From Billgrantia gudaonensis (GTDB taxonomy: Bacteria; Pseudomonadota; Gammaproteobacteria; Pseudomonadales; Halomonadaceae): 64,000 nt of DNA. Location of the stretch: contig NZ_FNES01000009.1 in assembly GCF_900100195.1 (NCBI RefSeq), positions 105,690 to 169,689 on the forward strand, in the 5' to 3' direction. Shown here piece by piece: positions 26,297-35,038 of this stretch; within the stretch, counting starts at the first letter, position 1; every line of letters starts with the position of its first letter. Made by a program: the position numbers and the translations under genes. The notes beneath the pieces are model-generated. The model searched no databases. It had not been told where the DNA came from and saw only the letters and a list, made by a program, of their open reading frames with translations.

Positions 26297-28744
26297 ATGC
26301 TCACCCTGATCCTGCTGATCGTGGCCATCGTCGGCCTGCTGGCGGTGATGCGCCGCGAGGCCGGCGCATTGCCCGCTCTGGCGGTGCTGGCCGCCACCGG
26401 CCTGGCCAGTCTGCTCTTCGCGTCCACGCTGCTGGGCATCGTGCTGCTGCTCGCCGCCGCCGGCGTGGGCGCGGCCGGCCTGCCGGCGCTACGCGGCAAG
26501 TGGCTGACCCCGCGGCTGTTCGCCATGTTCAAGAAGGTCTCGCCGAAGGTTTCCGACACCGAACGCACGGCGCTGGAGGCCGGCAGCGTGGCCTGGGACG
26601 GCGAACTGTTCACCGGCAAGCCGAACTGGCAAGCGCTACTGGACTACCGTGACGATGGACTCACGGAAGAGGAAAGGGCTTTCATCGACAACCAGTGCTC
26701 GATCGCCGCCGGAATGTGCAACGCCTGGGAAATCGCCAAGGAGCGTGCCGACCTGCCCCAGGCGCTGTGGGATCATCTCAAGCAGGAGCGCTACTTCGGG
26801 ATGATCATCCCGAAAGAGTACGGTGGGCTCGGCTTCTCGGCCAAGGCCCAGTCGCTGGTGCTGCAGAAGCTGGCGATCAACGAAACCCTGATGGTCACCG
26901 TCGGCGTGCCCAACTCCCTGGGACCCGGCGAGCTGCTGCTCAAGTACGGCACCGACGAGCAGAAGAACCATTACCTGCCGCGCCTGGCCGACGGTCGCGA
27001 GATTCCCTGCTTCGGCCTCACCGGCCCGCGTGCCGGTAGCGATGCCACCTCGCTACCCGATACGGGAGTGGTGTGCAAGCGGACGGTCGACGGTGAGGAA
27101 GTGCTGGGCATTCGACTCGATTTCGAGAAGCGCTGGATCACCCTCGCCCCCATCGCCACTGTGGTGGGCCTGGCCTTCCGCCTGTTCGATCCGGATCGCC
27201 TGCTGGGCGACGAGGAAGACCGCGGCATCACCCTGGCGCTGATCCCCCGCGACACCCAGGGCATGGAGATCGGCCGCCGTCATCACCCCATCGGCAGCCC
27301 CTTCCTCAACGGCCCCATCAAGGGCAAGGACGTCTTCGTGCCGCTGGATACCATCATCGGCGGCGAAGCGATGATCGGCCAGGGCTGGCGCATGCTGGTG
27401 GAGTGTCTCTCCGTGGGCCGCTGCATCACCCTGCCCTCCGGCGCCACCGGCACCGCCCGCTACGCCATCGGCTGGAGCGGCGGTTTTGCTCGCATCCGCC
27501 GCCAGTTCAACGTGCCGGTGGCAGAGATGGAAGGCGTTCAGGAACCGCTGGCACGCATGAGCGCACTGGGCTACATCGCCCAGGCGGCGGTCTACCAGAC
27601 TGCCAACACCATCGACCGCGGCGAGAAGCCGGCGGTGCCCTCGGCGATTCTCAAGAGCCAGCTCACCGAATTCCAGCGCGTGATTCTCGGCGACGCCATG
27701 GACATCCACGGCGGTAAGGCGGTGACTCTCGGCCCGCGCAACTATCTGGGCATCGGTTACAGCGCCAACCCGGTGGCAATCACCGTGGAAGGTGCCAACA
27801 TCATGACCCGCAACCTGATGATCTTCGGTCAGGGCGCCATCCGCTGCCATCCCTACGTGCTGGAAGAGCTGGCCGCCAAGGAAGCCGACGACGTCAACGC
27901 CTTCGACCGAGCCTTCTTCGGCCATGCCGGCCTGATCTTCGGCAACGCCGCTCGCGCCTTCACCCAGGGGCTCGGCATCGGCAAGCCCGCTACGCCCTTC
28001 GACGGCGAGGCCGGGCGCTACGCCCAGGAGATCGCCCGCCTCTCCGCCGGCTTCGGCCTGTGCGCCGATGCCGCCATGGCCAGCCTCGGATCGAGCCTCA
28101 AGCAGCGCGAGATGCTCTCCGCCCGCCTGGGCGACGTGCTCTCCAACCTCTATCTCGCCTCCATGGTGATCAAGCAGTGGCATGAAGGCGACAAGGTCGA
28201 GGACGAATCGGCGCTCCTCCACTATGCCTGCCAGTGGCTGCTGGGCCGCGCCGAACGAGCTCTCGACGAGCTGTTCGACAACCTGCCGAACCGCGCCCTG
28301 GCACGCACCCTTCGCCTGCTGGCAATGCCGCGCGGCAAGCGCTTCAAGCGCCCCCACGACGACCTGACCCGGCGCATTGCCCAGGCCGTCTCCCGCGACA
28401 CCGCCCTGCGCGACAAGCTGCTGCTCAATACCTGGGACAGCGACGACGGTGCGCGGGAAAACCCGCTGGCTCGCTACAACGCCCTGCTGGCGACCCAGGA
28501 ACGCGCCGAGACGCTCTACCGCACGGTCAACAAGGCCCACGCCAAGGGCGAGCTGCCCCCTGAGGCCCTACACCCCGAGCAGAAGGTGGAAGCAGCGCTG
28601 GAGAAGGGCCTGATCAGCGAGGAGGACGCCCTCTTCATGCGCGAGCGCGAAGCCCAGGTGCTGGAGTTGCTCACCGTGGACGACTTCGAGTACGACGCCT
28701 TCGTCATCGACAAGTCCAAGGTGCTGCGCCACAACGCCGCCTGA
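26297..28744 (+). CDS. fadE: Acyl-CoA dehydrogenase FadE
   Basis: Carries out the first, FAD-dependent step of fatty-acid beta-oxidation. The 815-residue length equals that of E. coli FadE. Two N-terminal hydrophobic segments (about 1-60) precede the ACAD N-terminal, middle and C-terminal domains (about 120-560), then a C-terminal DUF1974 region. Motifs include IPKEYGGLGFSAKA and FGLTGPRAGSDA. It is monocistronic and convergent with the dsrE-like gene. Confidence 0.95.
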   Translation: MLTLILLIVAIVGLLAVMRREAGALPALAVLAATGLASLLFASTLLGIVLLLAAAGVGAAGLPALRGKWLTPRLFAMFKKVSPKVSDTERTALEAGSVAWDGELFTGKPNWQALLDYRDDGLTEEERAFIDNQCSIAAGMCNAWEIAKERADLPQALWDHLKQERYFGMIIPKEYGGLGFSAKAQSLVLQKLAINETLMVTVGVPNSLGPGELLLKYGTDEQKNHYLPRLADGREIPCFGLTGPRAGSDATSLPDTGVVCKRTVDGEEVLGIRLDFEKRWITLAPIATVVGLAFRLFDPDRLLGDEEDRGITLALIPRDTQGMEIGRRHHPIGSPFLNGPIKGKDVFVPLDTIIGGEAMIGQGWRMLVECLSVGRCITLPSGATGTARYAIGWSGGFARIRRQFNVPVAEMEGVQEPLARMSALGYIAQAAVYQTANTIDRGEKPAVPSAILKSQLTEFQRVILGDAMDIHGGKAVTLGPRNYLGIGYSANPVAITVEGANIMTRNLMIFGQGAIRCHPYVLEELAAKEADDVNAFDRAFFGHAGLIFGNAARAFTQGLGIGKPATPFDGEAGRYAQEIARLSAGFGLCADAAMASLGSSLKQREMLSARLGDVLSNLYLASMVIKQWHEGDKVEDESALLHYACQWLLGRAERALDELFDNLPNRALARTLRLLAMPRGKRFKRPHDDLTRRIAQAVSRDTALRDKLLLNTWDSDDGARENPLARYNALLATQERAETLYRTVNKAHAKGELPPEALHPEQKVEAALEKGLISEEDALFMREREAQVLELLTVDDFEYDAFVIDKSKVLRHNAA

Positions 28745-28767
28745 GCTGCCGTCATGGACGCCGCCAT

Positions 28768-28802
28768 CAGCGACCGCTGGCATGAGACGCCCGCGGTCGC
28801 TG
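28768..28802. terminator. Hairpin between convergent fadE and dsrE-like genes
   Basis: CAGCGACCGC and GCGGTCGCTG form a perfect 10-base stem around a 15-base loop, 24 bases after the fadE stop. It is a plausible bidirectional terminator without a U-tract. Confidence 0.5.
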
Positions 28803-28851
28803 GCTCGTGTCGCCGAGTTGCAGGCCACCCTGGCAGATTCAGAAGTGCTGG

Positions 28852-29196
28852 TCAGAACACCAGCACCTTGTCGGCCTGCTCGGTGGCTTCGGCCAGGGCG
28901 TCCATGGTACTGCGCTCGGCGCCTTTCACCACTTCGTCGTCGGTCAGGCCACGGGCGTCCATGCAGGTGCTGCACAGCAGCACCCGGCCCTTGGTGGTGA
29001 CCCGCTTGACCATGCGTTCGGCGTTGTAGAACCCATCGGGTGTCTTCTGGCCGCGCTTGGCGCCGGAGACGGCGTCGCCCATCAGGAAGACCGTGACGTC
29101 CGCCTCGCGCTTGATCAGCGCATGGGCCAGACGCAAGCCATTGAAGAGACGCTCGGTACCGTAAGGCGGATCGTTGATGAGAATGAGAGTCTTCAC
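28852..29196 (-). CDS. DsrE/DsrF-like sulfur-relay protein
   Basis: The 114-residue single-domain protein has the DsrE fold signatures (KTLILINDPPYGTERLFNGLR in part, then VTVFLMGDAV) and two conserved cysteines, Cys75 and Cys78 (LCSTCMDARGL), one of which is the persulfide-carrying residue in TusD/DsrE relatives. It is divergent from an ArsR-rhodanese gene and shares its operator region, so both probably respond to the same sulfur signal. Partner proteins are inferred. Confidence 0.85.
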   Translation of the reverse strand: MKTLILINDPPYGTERLFNGLRLAHALIKREADVTVFLMGDAVSGAKRGQKTPDGFYNAERMVKRVTTKGRVLLCSTCMDARGLTDDEVVKGAERSTMDALAEATEQADKVLVF

Positions 29197-29215
29197 AGCG
29201 CACCTTCATACGAAC

Positions 29216-29235
29216 ATTCAATCTATCAATTGAAT
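29216..29235. promoter_or_regulatory. Inverted repeat in the dsrE / arsR-rhodanese intergenic region
   Basis: ATTCAAT-N6-ATTGAAT lies between the two divergent genes, just left of a TATGCT hexamer (29244-29249) that could be the -10 of the ArsR gene. The position fits an autoregulatory ArsR operator, and the AT-rich ATTC/GAAT half-sites recall those of sulfide-responsive SqrR/BigR repressors. Confidence 0.55.
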
Positions 29236-29302
29236 ATCGGAAATATGCTAGCCTGATGTCAAGCGACTGGATGCCCTGCCGCATCATCCACGGGGGATAG
29301 CG

Positions 29303-29965
29303 ATGACCTCACAGCAGGATCTCTTGGATACGCTGGCGCTGGTGGCGCGCGCCCTGGGCAACGGCCATCGCCTGGCGCTGCTCGAACGGTTGGCGCAGTC
29401 CAGCGCTGCCGTGGAGACGCTGGCCAGTGCTGCCGACCTCTCCATCGGCAACGCCTCTCAGCACCTTCAGCAGCTCCGGCGAGCCGGTCTGGTGACCGCC
29501 AGCCGCTCGGGCAAGCAGATGATCTATCGGCTGACCGACGAGCGGATCGTCAACCTGCTGGGCCTGCTTCGCCAGGTGGCCGAGACCAACCTGGCCGAGA
29601 TGGAGCGGCTGGTCAGCCAGTTGTTTGCCGAAGACGATGCGAGTGGAGCCCTGGAAGCCGTGTCGAGTCGTGAGCTTCTGGCTGCCCTGGAGCGCGGCGA
29701 AGTGGCCCTGCTCGACGTGCGCCCCGCAGACGAATATCAGGCGGGTCACTTGCCCGGGGCGATCAACATCCCGCTGAAGCAACTGGAAGCGATGCTCGGT
29801 GACCTGCCCCGCGACAAGGAGATCGTCGCTTACTGCCGAGGCCCCTACTGCGCGCTCTCGCACGAAGCCGTCCAGCGTCTTCGACAGCTGGGATATCGGG
29901 TTCGACGCTTCGAAGACGGCTTCCCCGAGTGGAAAGCCGCAGGCCTGCCGGTGAGCCAGCCATGA
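29303..29965 (+). CDS. ArsR-family regulator fused to a rhodanese domain
   Basis: The 220-residue protein joins an ArsR winged helix-turn-helix (about 1-105; LSIGNASQHLQQLRRAGLV) to a rhodanese domain (about 120-218) with the active-site loop CRGPYC (Cys178 and Cys183). The ArsR part has no cysteine at all, so the dithiol pair used by SqrR/BigR sensors is absent and sensing may depend on the rhodanese cysteines. Its stop overlaps the next gene by four bases (ATGA). Probable role: control of sulfane-sulfur handling with the DsrE neighbour. Confidence 0.9.
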   Translation: MTSQQDLLDTLALVARALGNGHRLALLERLAQSSAAVETLASAADLSIGNASQHLQQLRRAGLVTASRSGKQMIYRLTDERIVNLLGLLRQVAETNLAEMERLVSQLFAEDDASGALEAVSSRELLAALERGEVALLDVRPADEYQAGHLPGAINIPLKQLEAMLGDLPRDKEIVAYCRGPYCALSHEAVQRLRQLGYRVRRFEDGFPEWKAAGLPVSQP

Positions 29966-30789
29966 GCGAAACGCTGCTGACTCAGGAACCGTGGGTACGA
30001 CTCGCCGTCTTCGTCAGCATTCTGGCGGCAATGGCGCTGTGGGAGGTCGTGGCGGCCCGGCGCCCGCAACGGGTTTCCCGCTGGCAGCGCTGGCCCAGCA
30101 ACCTGCTGATCGTCGTCGTGGACACGCTCGCCGTTCGCCTGATCTTTCCCCTGGCCGCCGTCGGAGCGGCCCTGGTATCGGCCGACAAGGGCTGGGGCGT
30201 TTTCAACCTGATCGCCGCTCCAGGGTGGCTGGCCATGCTCGTCTCCGTGGTCGTGCTGGACGCGGCGATCTATTTCCAGCACCGCCTCTTCCATGCCATC
30301 CCTTGGCTGTGGCGCCTGCATCGCATGCACCATGCGGACCTCGAGTTCGACGTGACCACGGGCCTGCGCTTCCACCCCCTGGAAATTCTGCTCTCGATGG
30401 GCATCAAGGTCGCCGTGGTTGCCCTGCTCGGCGCGCCGGCGCTCGCGGTATTGCTCTTCGAGATCCTGCTCAATGGCACCTCCTTGTTCAATCATGGCAA
30501 TGTGCGCTTGCCAGCCGGGCTCGACCGCTGGCTGCGCCTCGTCGTGGTGACGCCGGAGATGCACCGCGTTCATCACTCCATCATCCGACACGAAACCGAC
30601 AGCAACTTCGGCTTTAACCTGCCCTGGTGGGACCGCCTGTTCGGCACCTATCGCGACCAACCCGCCGCGGGCCACCTGGGCATGACGATCGGCATCGAGG
30701 ATTTCCGCGATGTGCGGGAACTGCGACTCGACCGGATGCTGCTGCAACCCTTCCGCAACCCCGTCCCACGAACGCAACGCAGGTCCTGA
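29962..30789 (+). CDS. Fatty-acid hydroxylase / sterol desaturase family membrane protein
   Basis: The 275-residue protein has several membrane segments and the di-iron histidine boxes HRLFH (107-111), HRMHH (120-124) and HRVHH (201-205). The family hydroxylates or desaturates lipids. It starts inside the stop codon of the ArsR-rhodanese gene, so the two are translated together, though the biochemical link to sulfur is not known. Substrate cannot be told from the sequence. Confidence 0.88.
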   Translation: MSETLLTQEPWVRLAVFVSILAAMALWEVVAARRPQRVSRWQRWPSNLLIVVVDTLAVRLIFPLAAVGAALVSADKGWGVFNLIAAPGWLAMLVSVVVLDAAIYFQHRLFHAIPWLWRLHRMHHADLEFDVTTGLRFHPLEILLSMGIKVAVVALLGAPALAVLLFEILLNGTSLFNHGNVRLPAGLDRWLRLVVVTPEMHRVHHSIIRHETDSNFGFNLPWWDRLFGTYRDQPAAGHLGMTIGIEDFRDVRELRLDRMLLQPFRNPVPRTQRRS

Positions 30790-30939
30790 GCGAGACACAC
30801 CTCCTCGAACCGGCCACGCAGCCATCGTGAAAGTGTCACAGTGCCCGAGTAGACTTCTCATGCCACGCTCGCTCTTCGGCGGCGACGCGAAGGCGCAACG
30901 TCTCGATCATCCCAATGCCCGAACGAGGAACCCCGACCG

Positions 30940-32142
30940 ATGGCGGATTCGCCACCCCCTGCTGGCCACGTCAAAGACGTCTTCACCACCTTTCTATTAC
31001 TGGGCCTGACCTCTTTCGGCGGCCCCATCGCCCACCTCGGATACTTTCGCACCGAGTTCGTCGAACGGCGCCGCTGGCTCTCCGAGCGCGCCTATGCCGA
31101 TCTGGTGGCGCTGTGCCAGTTTCTGCCCGGGCCGGCCAGCAGCCAGGTCGGCTTCGCCCTGGGGCTGATACGCGCGGGCCCCTGGGGCGCGGCGGCGGCC
31201 TGGACGGCCTTCACCCTGCCTTCGGCCATCGTCCTGGTGCTGTTCGCCCTCGGCGCCGCCGTGCTGGATGGCCCCGTCAGCCAGGGCATCATCCACGGCC
31301 TCAAGGTGACGGCCGTGGCCATCGTCGCTCATGCCGTCTGGGGAATGTCGCGCCACCTCTGTCCCGACCGTCGGCGCGCCGGCATTGCCCTGGCCGCCGT
31401 CTTCACCGTGGTGCTGGTCGGCGGTCCGCTGGGCCAGGTGGCGGCCATCGCCATCGGCGCCCTGGCCGGCATGGCGCTGTGTCGGGTCCACGCGGAACCG
31501 GACGTTCACGAACTGCCGCTACCGGTCTCGGTCCGCGCCGGGCGGTGGGCGGGCCTCGCCTTCGCGGCCCTGCTGGCCGGCCTGCCGCTTCTCACCTGGG
31601 CCAGCCCTTCGGCAATCCCTGCCGTCATGGATGCCTTCTATCGCGCCGGCGCCCTGGTGTTCGGCGGCGGCCACGTGGTGCTGCCGCTGCTGGAAGCCGA
31701 GGTGGTGCAATCGGGTTGGGTCAGCTCGGACGACTTCCTTGCCGGCTACGGTGCGGCCCAGGCCGTACCGGGGCCGCTGTTCACCTTTGCCGCCTATCTG
31801 GGTGCCGTGCTGGACGCTCTCCCCGTCCCACCACTGCTCGGGGCAGCGCTGGCTCTCGTCATGATCTTCCTGCCCGGCCTGTTGCTGCTCGTCGCCGTGC
31901 TGCCCTACTGGAACGACTTCCGGCGCTGGGACAGCGCGCAGGCACTGATGCGCGGGGCGAACGCGGCCGTGGTAGGCATCCTAGGGGCCGCCCTCTATCA
32001 GCCCGTGTGGACGAGCGCGATTCTCGGCCCCCACGAGTTCGCACTGGCGCTGACGGGCTTTCTATTGCTCAGCGTGTGGAAGCTACCGGCCTGGACCGCC
32101 GTGATCGTGCTGGCCGGCGGAGGGATACTCATCACCCTGTGA
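30940..32142 (+). CDS. chrA: Chromate transporter, long-chain CHR family
   Basis: The 400-residue membrane protein has two homologous halves, each with the CHR pattern: FLLLGLTSFGGPIAHLGYFR near residue 20 and GALVFGGGHVVLPLLEAEVV near 240. Further signatures are FLPGPASSQVG and AVPGPLFTFAAYLG. CHR proteins export chromate with protons. A weak promoter (GTGAAA-N17-TAGACT) precedes it by about 80 bases. No regulator gene is adjacent on its strand. Confidence 0.92.
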   Translation: MADSPPPAGHVKDVFTTFLLLGLTSFGGPIAHLGYFRTEFVERRRWLSERAYADLVALCQFLPGPASSQVGFALGLIRAGPWGAAAAWTAFTLPSAIVLVLFALGAAVLDGPVSQGIIHGLKVTAVAIVAHAVWGMSRHLCPDRRRAGIALAAVFTVVLVGGPLGQVAAIAIGALAGMALCRVHAEPDVHELPLPVSVRAGRWAGLAFAALLAGLPLLTWASPSAIPAVMDAFYRAGALVFGGGHVVLPLLEAEVVQSGWVSSDDFLAGYGAAQAVPGPLFTFAAYLGAVLDALPVPPLLGAALALVMIFLPGLLLLVAVLPYWNDFRRWDSAQALMRGANAAVVGILGAALYQPVWTSAILGPHEFALALTGFLLLSVWKLPAWTAVIVLAGGGILITL

Positions 32143-32181
32143 CGTCCGACCTCGCACAGCGGCGGAAACAGGCAGGCCGCT

Positions 32182-34077
32182 TCACTGGGCCGACAGCGGC
32201 CACACCAGCAGGATCATGGGAATGGCTACCGCCAGCACCACCAGCGACAGCGGCAAACCCAACCGCCAGTAGTCGCCGAAGCGGTAGCCACCGGGGCCCA
32301 TCACCAAGGTATTGGACTGATGCCCGATGGGCGTGAGGAAGGCACAGGAAGCGCTCACCGCCACCGCCATCAGGAAGGGATCCACCGACACCTCGAAGCC
32401 CTCGGCCAGGCTCGCCGCGATGGGCGCCATCAATACCGCCGCGGCGGCATTGTTGATGACGTTGGAAAGCAGCATCGACAGCAGGAAGAGGGCTGCCAGC
32501 GTGACCACCACCGGCCAGTCGCTGCCCAGCGCCAGCATTTCTTCGGCAATCAGGCTCGCACCGCCGCTGGTTTCGAGCGCCTGGCCTACCGGAATCATGG
32601 CGCCGAGCAGCACGATCACCGGTCCGTCGATGGCCTGATAGCCGTCGCGCAGCGGCAGCACCCCGGCCATCAGCGTCACCAGAGCCGCCAGCGACAGCGC
32701 CACCGCCGCCGGCAACAGGTCGAAAAGCATGGCCAGGATGGCAGCACCGAAGATGGCGATCGAGGCAAGCAGCATGCGCGGCTGTCCCAGGGTCAGGTTG
32801 CGGCTGGCCAGCGGCAGGCAGCCCAGCGTCGCCAGGCTCTCGGAGAGTTCGCTCTCGCCGCCCTGCAGCAGCAGCACGTCGCCGGGACGAAAGCGGATCT
32901 CGCGCAACCGCTGCTTGAGGCGCCCGCCATCACGGGCCACCGCCACCAGGTGCAGGCCGTACTGATTGTGCAGACGCAATTGGGTGACGGTGCGGTTGAC
33001 CATCATGGAGTCGTTGCGTACTACCGCCTCGACCAGCTGCAGTCCTTCCGTGTCCACGCCACCTTTCTCGTTCCTGTCATCGTCTTGCTTCACCAGCCTC
33101 TCGTCCCCATTCTTCTGCGCCTGGGAGTCGCCGGTGAACTCGACGTCATCCGCCTGCTGCTTTTCCTCGGCCTCCGGTTCCTCGTCTGCGGCCTCCTTAC
33201 CCAGATGAAGCCCCGCACGATCTTCCAGCAGCTTCATCTCGTCGGGTCCCGCTTCCACCAGCAGGATATCGCCCTCTTTCAGTGCACCGAAGAAGGCATG
33301 TCCGGCCTGGCGCCTGTCATCACGCACCACCGCCAGCACCGGAACGGTTTCCTCCAGTTTCTGTTGCAGTTCGCGCAGGGTCAGGCCATTGGCCTCCGAC
33401 TCTTCGCCAACGCGCAACTCCACCAGGTAATGAGCGGTGTCGAACATCGCTTCGGTGGAAGCCTTTCCGGCACGCTGGGGAACCAGCCGCCAGCCCACCA
33501 GAAGGATGAAGGCCAATCCGGCCAGGGCTATCGTCAGCCCCACCGGAGAGAAGGAGAACATCCCGAAACTCTCGCCGGTAACGCCACTCCGGTAAGCCGA
33601 GATGATGATGTTGGGCGGGGTGCCGATCAGCGTGGTCAGCCCGCCGAGCAGCGAACCGAAGGCCAGCGGCATCAGCAGAATGGAGGGGGAAGCGTCGTGC
33701 TCCCGGGCCAGGCGCATGGCTACCGGCAACAACAGTGCCAGAGCGCCGACATTGTTCATGACTCCGGAGAGCACCACCACGGTGCCGGTGAGCACCAGCA
33801 ACTGAAGGAAGAGCCGTTCGCCCACCTTGAGTACCTGGTCGGCGATCACGTCCACCACGCCGGAGCGTTCGAAGCCGCGGCTGAGCACCAGCACCGCGGC
33901 CACGGTGATCACCGCCGGGTGACCGAAGCCCAGAAAGGCTTCTTCCGACGGCACCAGGCCCAGCAGGACCGAACCCAGCAGCGCCGACAGCGCCACCAGA
34001 TCGTATCGGAAGCGCCCCCAGACGAAAGCGGCCAGGGTGAGCCCGAGCACGATGAAGACCAGTGTGCTGTCGGCCAT
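32182..34077 (-). CDS. SLC13-type divalent anion permease with two TrkA-C domains
   Basis: The 631-residue protein has a membrane half (about 1-205), two RCK-C/TrkA-C regulatory domains (about 210-290 and 345-425) and a second membrane half (about 440-630). Family motifs are MNNVGALALLLPVA and NNAAAAVLMAPIA, plus IGTPPN near 155. Between the two TrkA-C domains lies a hydrophilic acidic stretch (about 295-340) rich in Glu, Asp, Lys and Gln that is longer than usual. Homologs move sulfate, dicarboxylates or other anions; the substrate is open. The start codon follows GGGAGGTGAAC. Confidence 0.88.
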   Translation of the reverse strand: MADSTLVFIVLGLTLAAFVWGRFRYDLVALSALLGSVLLGLVPSEEAFLGFGHPAVITVAAVLVLSRGFERSGVVDVIADQVLKVGERLFLQLLVLTGTVVVLSGVMNNVGALALLLPVAMRLAREHDASPSILLMPLAFGSLLGGLTTLIGTPPNIIISAYRSGVTGESFGMFSFSPVGLTIALAGLAFILLVGWRLVPQRAGKASTEAMFDTAHYLVELRVGEESEANGLTLRELQQKLEETVPVLAVVRDDRRQAGHAFFGALKEGDILLVEAGPDEMKLLEDRAGLHLGKEAADEEPEAEEKQQADDVEFTGDSQAQKNGDERLVKQDDDRNEKGGVDTEGLQLVEAVVRNDSMMVNRTVTQLRLHNQYGLHLVAVARDGGRLKQRLREIRFRPGDVLLLQGGESELSESLATLGCLPLASRNLTLGQPRMLLASIAIFGAAILAMLFDLLPAAVALSLAALVTLMAGVLPLRDGYQAIDGPVIVLLGAMIPVGQALETSGGASLIAEEMLALGSDWPVVVTLAALFLLSMLLSNVINNAAAAVLMAPIAASLAEGFEVSVDPFLMAVAVSASCAFLTPIGHQSNTLVMGPGGYRFGDYWRLGLPLSLVVLAVAIPMILLVWPLSAQ

Positions 34078-34219
34078 GCGTTCACCTCCCTGTGAGATCG
34101 GATGGCCTCAGCATCGCCAGGCGCGCGGCCTGCGCACAAGTGTTTTTTGCATCGCTTTGGGCCGATCGGGCGCCTCTTGCGCGGAGCGGATGCAGACAGG
34201 CTGGATTCGACGTGCGCAG

Positions 34220-35038
34220 TCACTGCTTCGCCATCTTCTCCAGCATGGCATCGACCGCTTCGAGGTGCTCCGGCTCGTTGTGGCACAGCCCCTGGAAGAC
34301 CGCGCAGAGGTCGAGGAAGTCGGGCAGCGCCATGCGGCTGCCCTTCTTCATCAGCCGCTTGGTGAGCCGCGTCGCCTTGGGCGGCTGCGCGGCGATGCGC
34401 TCGGCCAGCTCCATGGCGCGCGCCATCAGCGCCTCGGGCTCGGTGACCTCCAGTACGATGCCGGTCTGCTTGGCCTCCTCGGCGTCGATCACCCGTCCGG
34501 AGAGCGTCAACTCGAAGGCCCGCTGGTAGCCGATCAGGCGCTGCAGGTACCAGGCGCCGCCATCGCCGGGGATGATCCCCAAGTTGAGGAAGGTCTCGCC
34601 GAACTTGGCTTTCCTCGATGCGATGCGCAGGTCGGCCATGTTGGCCAGGTCGAAGCCGGCACCGATGGCCGGGCCGTTGACGGCGGCGATGATCGGCACC
34701 TCGACGGCGTCGAGGGCCAGCGGCATGCGCTGGATGCCCCGCCGGTAGCGTTCGGCCACCTCCGCCGGGTCGCCGGCGAAGTCGCCGCCGCGGCTCGCCA
34801 TGTCCTTGACGTTGCCGCCGGCGGAGAACGCCGAGCCGTCGCCGGTGATCACCAGCACCGAAACGGCGTCACAGCGGTTGAGCCACTCGGCCACGGCGAC
34901 GATGTCGTCCACCAGCGCCGTGCCGGTCAGGGCGTTGCGCACATCGTGACGCGCCAGAGTCAGGGTGGCGATGCGTCCCTCGAGTTCGAGGCGGGCATCG
35001 GTCAGCTCGGGCCGAGGGGTGGCGTTCGTGGGTGTCAT
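34220..35038 (-). CDS. Crotonase-fold (enoyl-CoA hydratase/isomerase family) protein without canonical glutamates
   Basis: The 272-residue protein has the crotonase core, with the oxyanion-hole segments SAGGNVKDM and NGPAIGAGFD. The two catalytic Glu of hydratases are replaced: Asp130 stands in GAGFD where Glu144 (rat numbering) is expected, and Phe150 in FGETFLNLG where Glu164 is expected. Asp159 in PGDGG could act as a general base, as in some isomerases and dehalogenases. It is therefore probably not a simple hydratase. Last gene of a three-gene operon; it overlaps the ligase gene by four bases. Confidence 0.85.
   Translation of the reverse strand: MTPTNATPRPELTDARLELEGRIATLTLARHDVRNALTGTALVDDIVAVAEWLNRCDAVSVLVITGDGSAFSAGGNVKDMASRGGDFAGDPAEVAERYRRGIQRMPLALDAVEVPIIAAVNGPAIGAGFDLANMADLRIASRKAKFGETFLNLGIIPGDGGAWYLQRLIGYQRAFELTLSGRVIDAEEAKQTGIVLEVTEPEALMARAMELAERIAAQPPKATRLTKRLMKKGSRMALPDFLDLCAVFQGLCHNEPEHLEAVDAMLEKMAKQ

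Noticed and set aside
32320..34095. Plus-strand frame opposite the SLC13 permease, rich in His and Gln
   Set aside because: Composition is that of a reversed hydrophobic gene; no domain visible.
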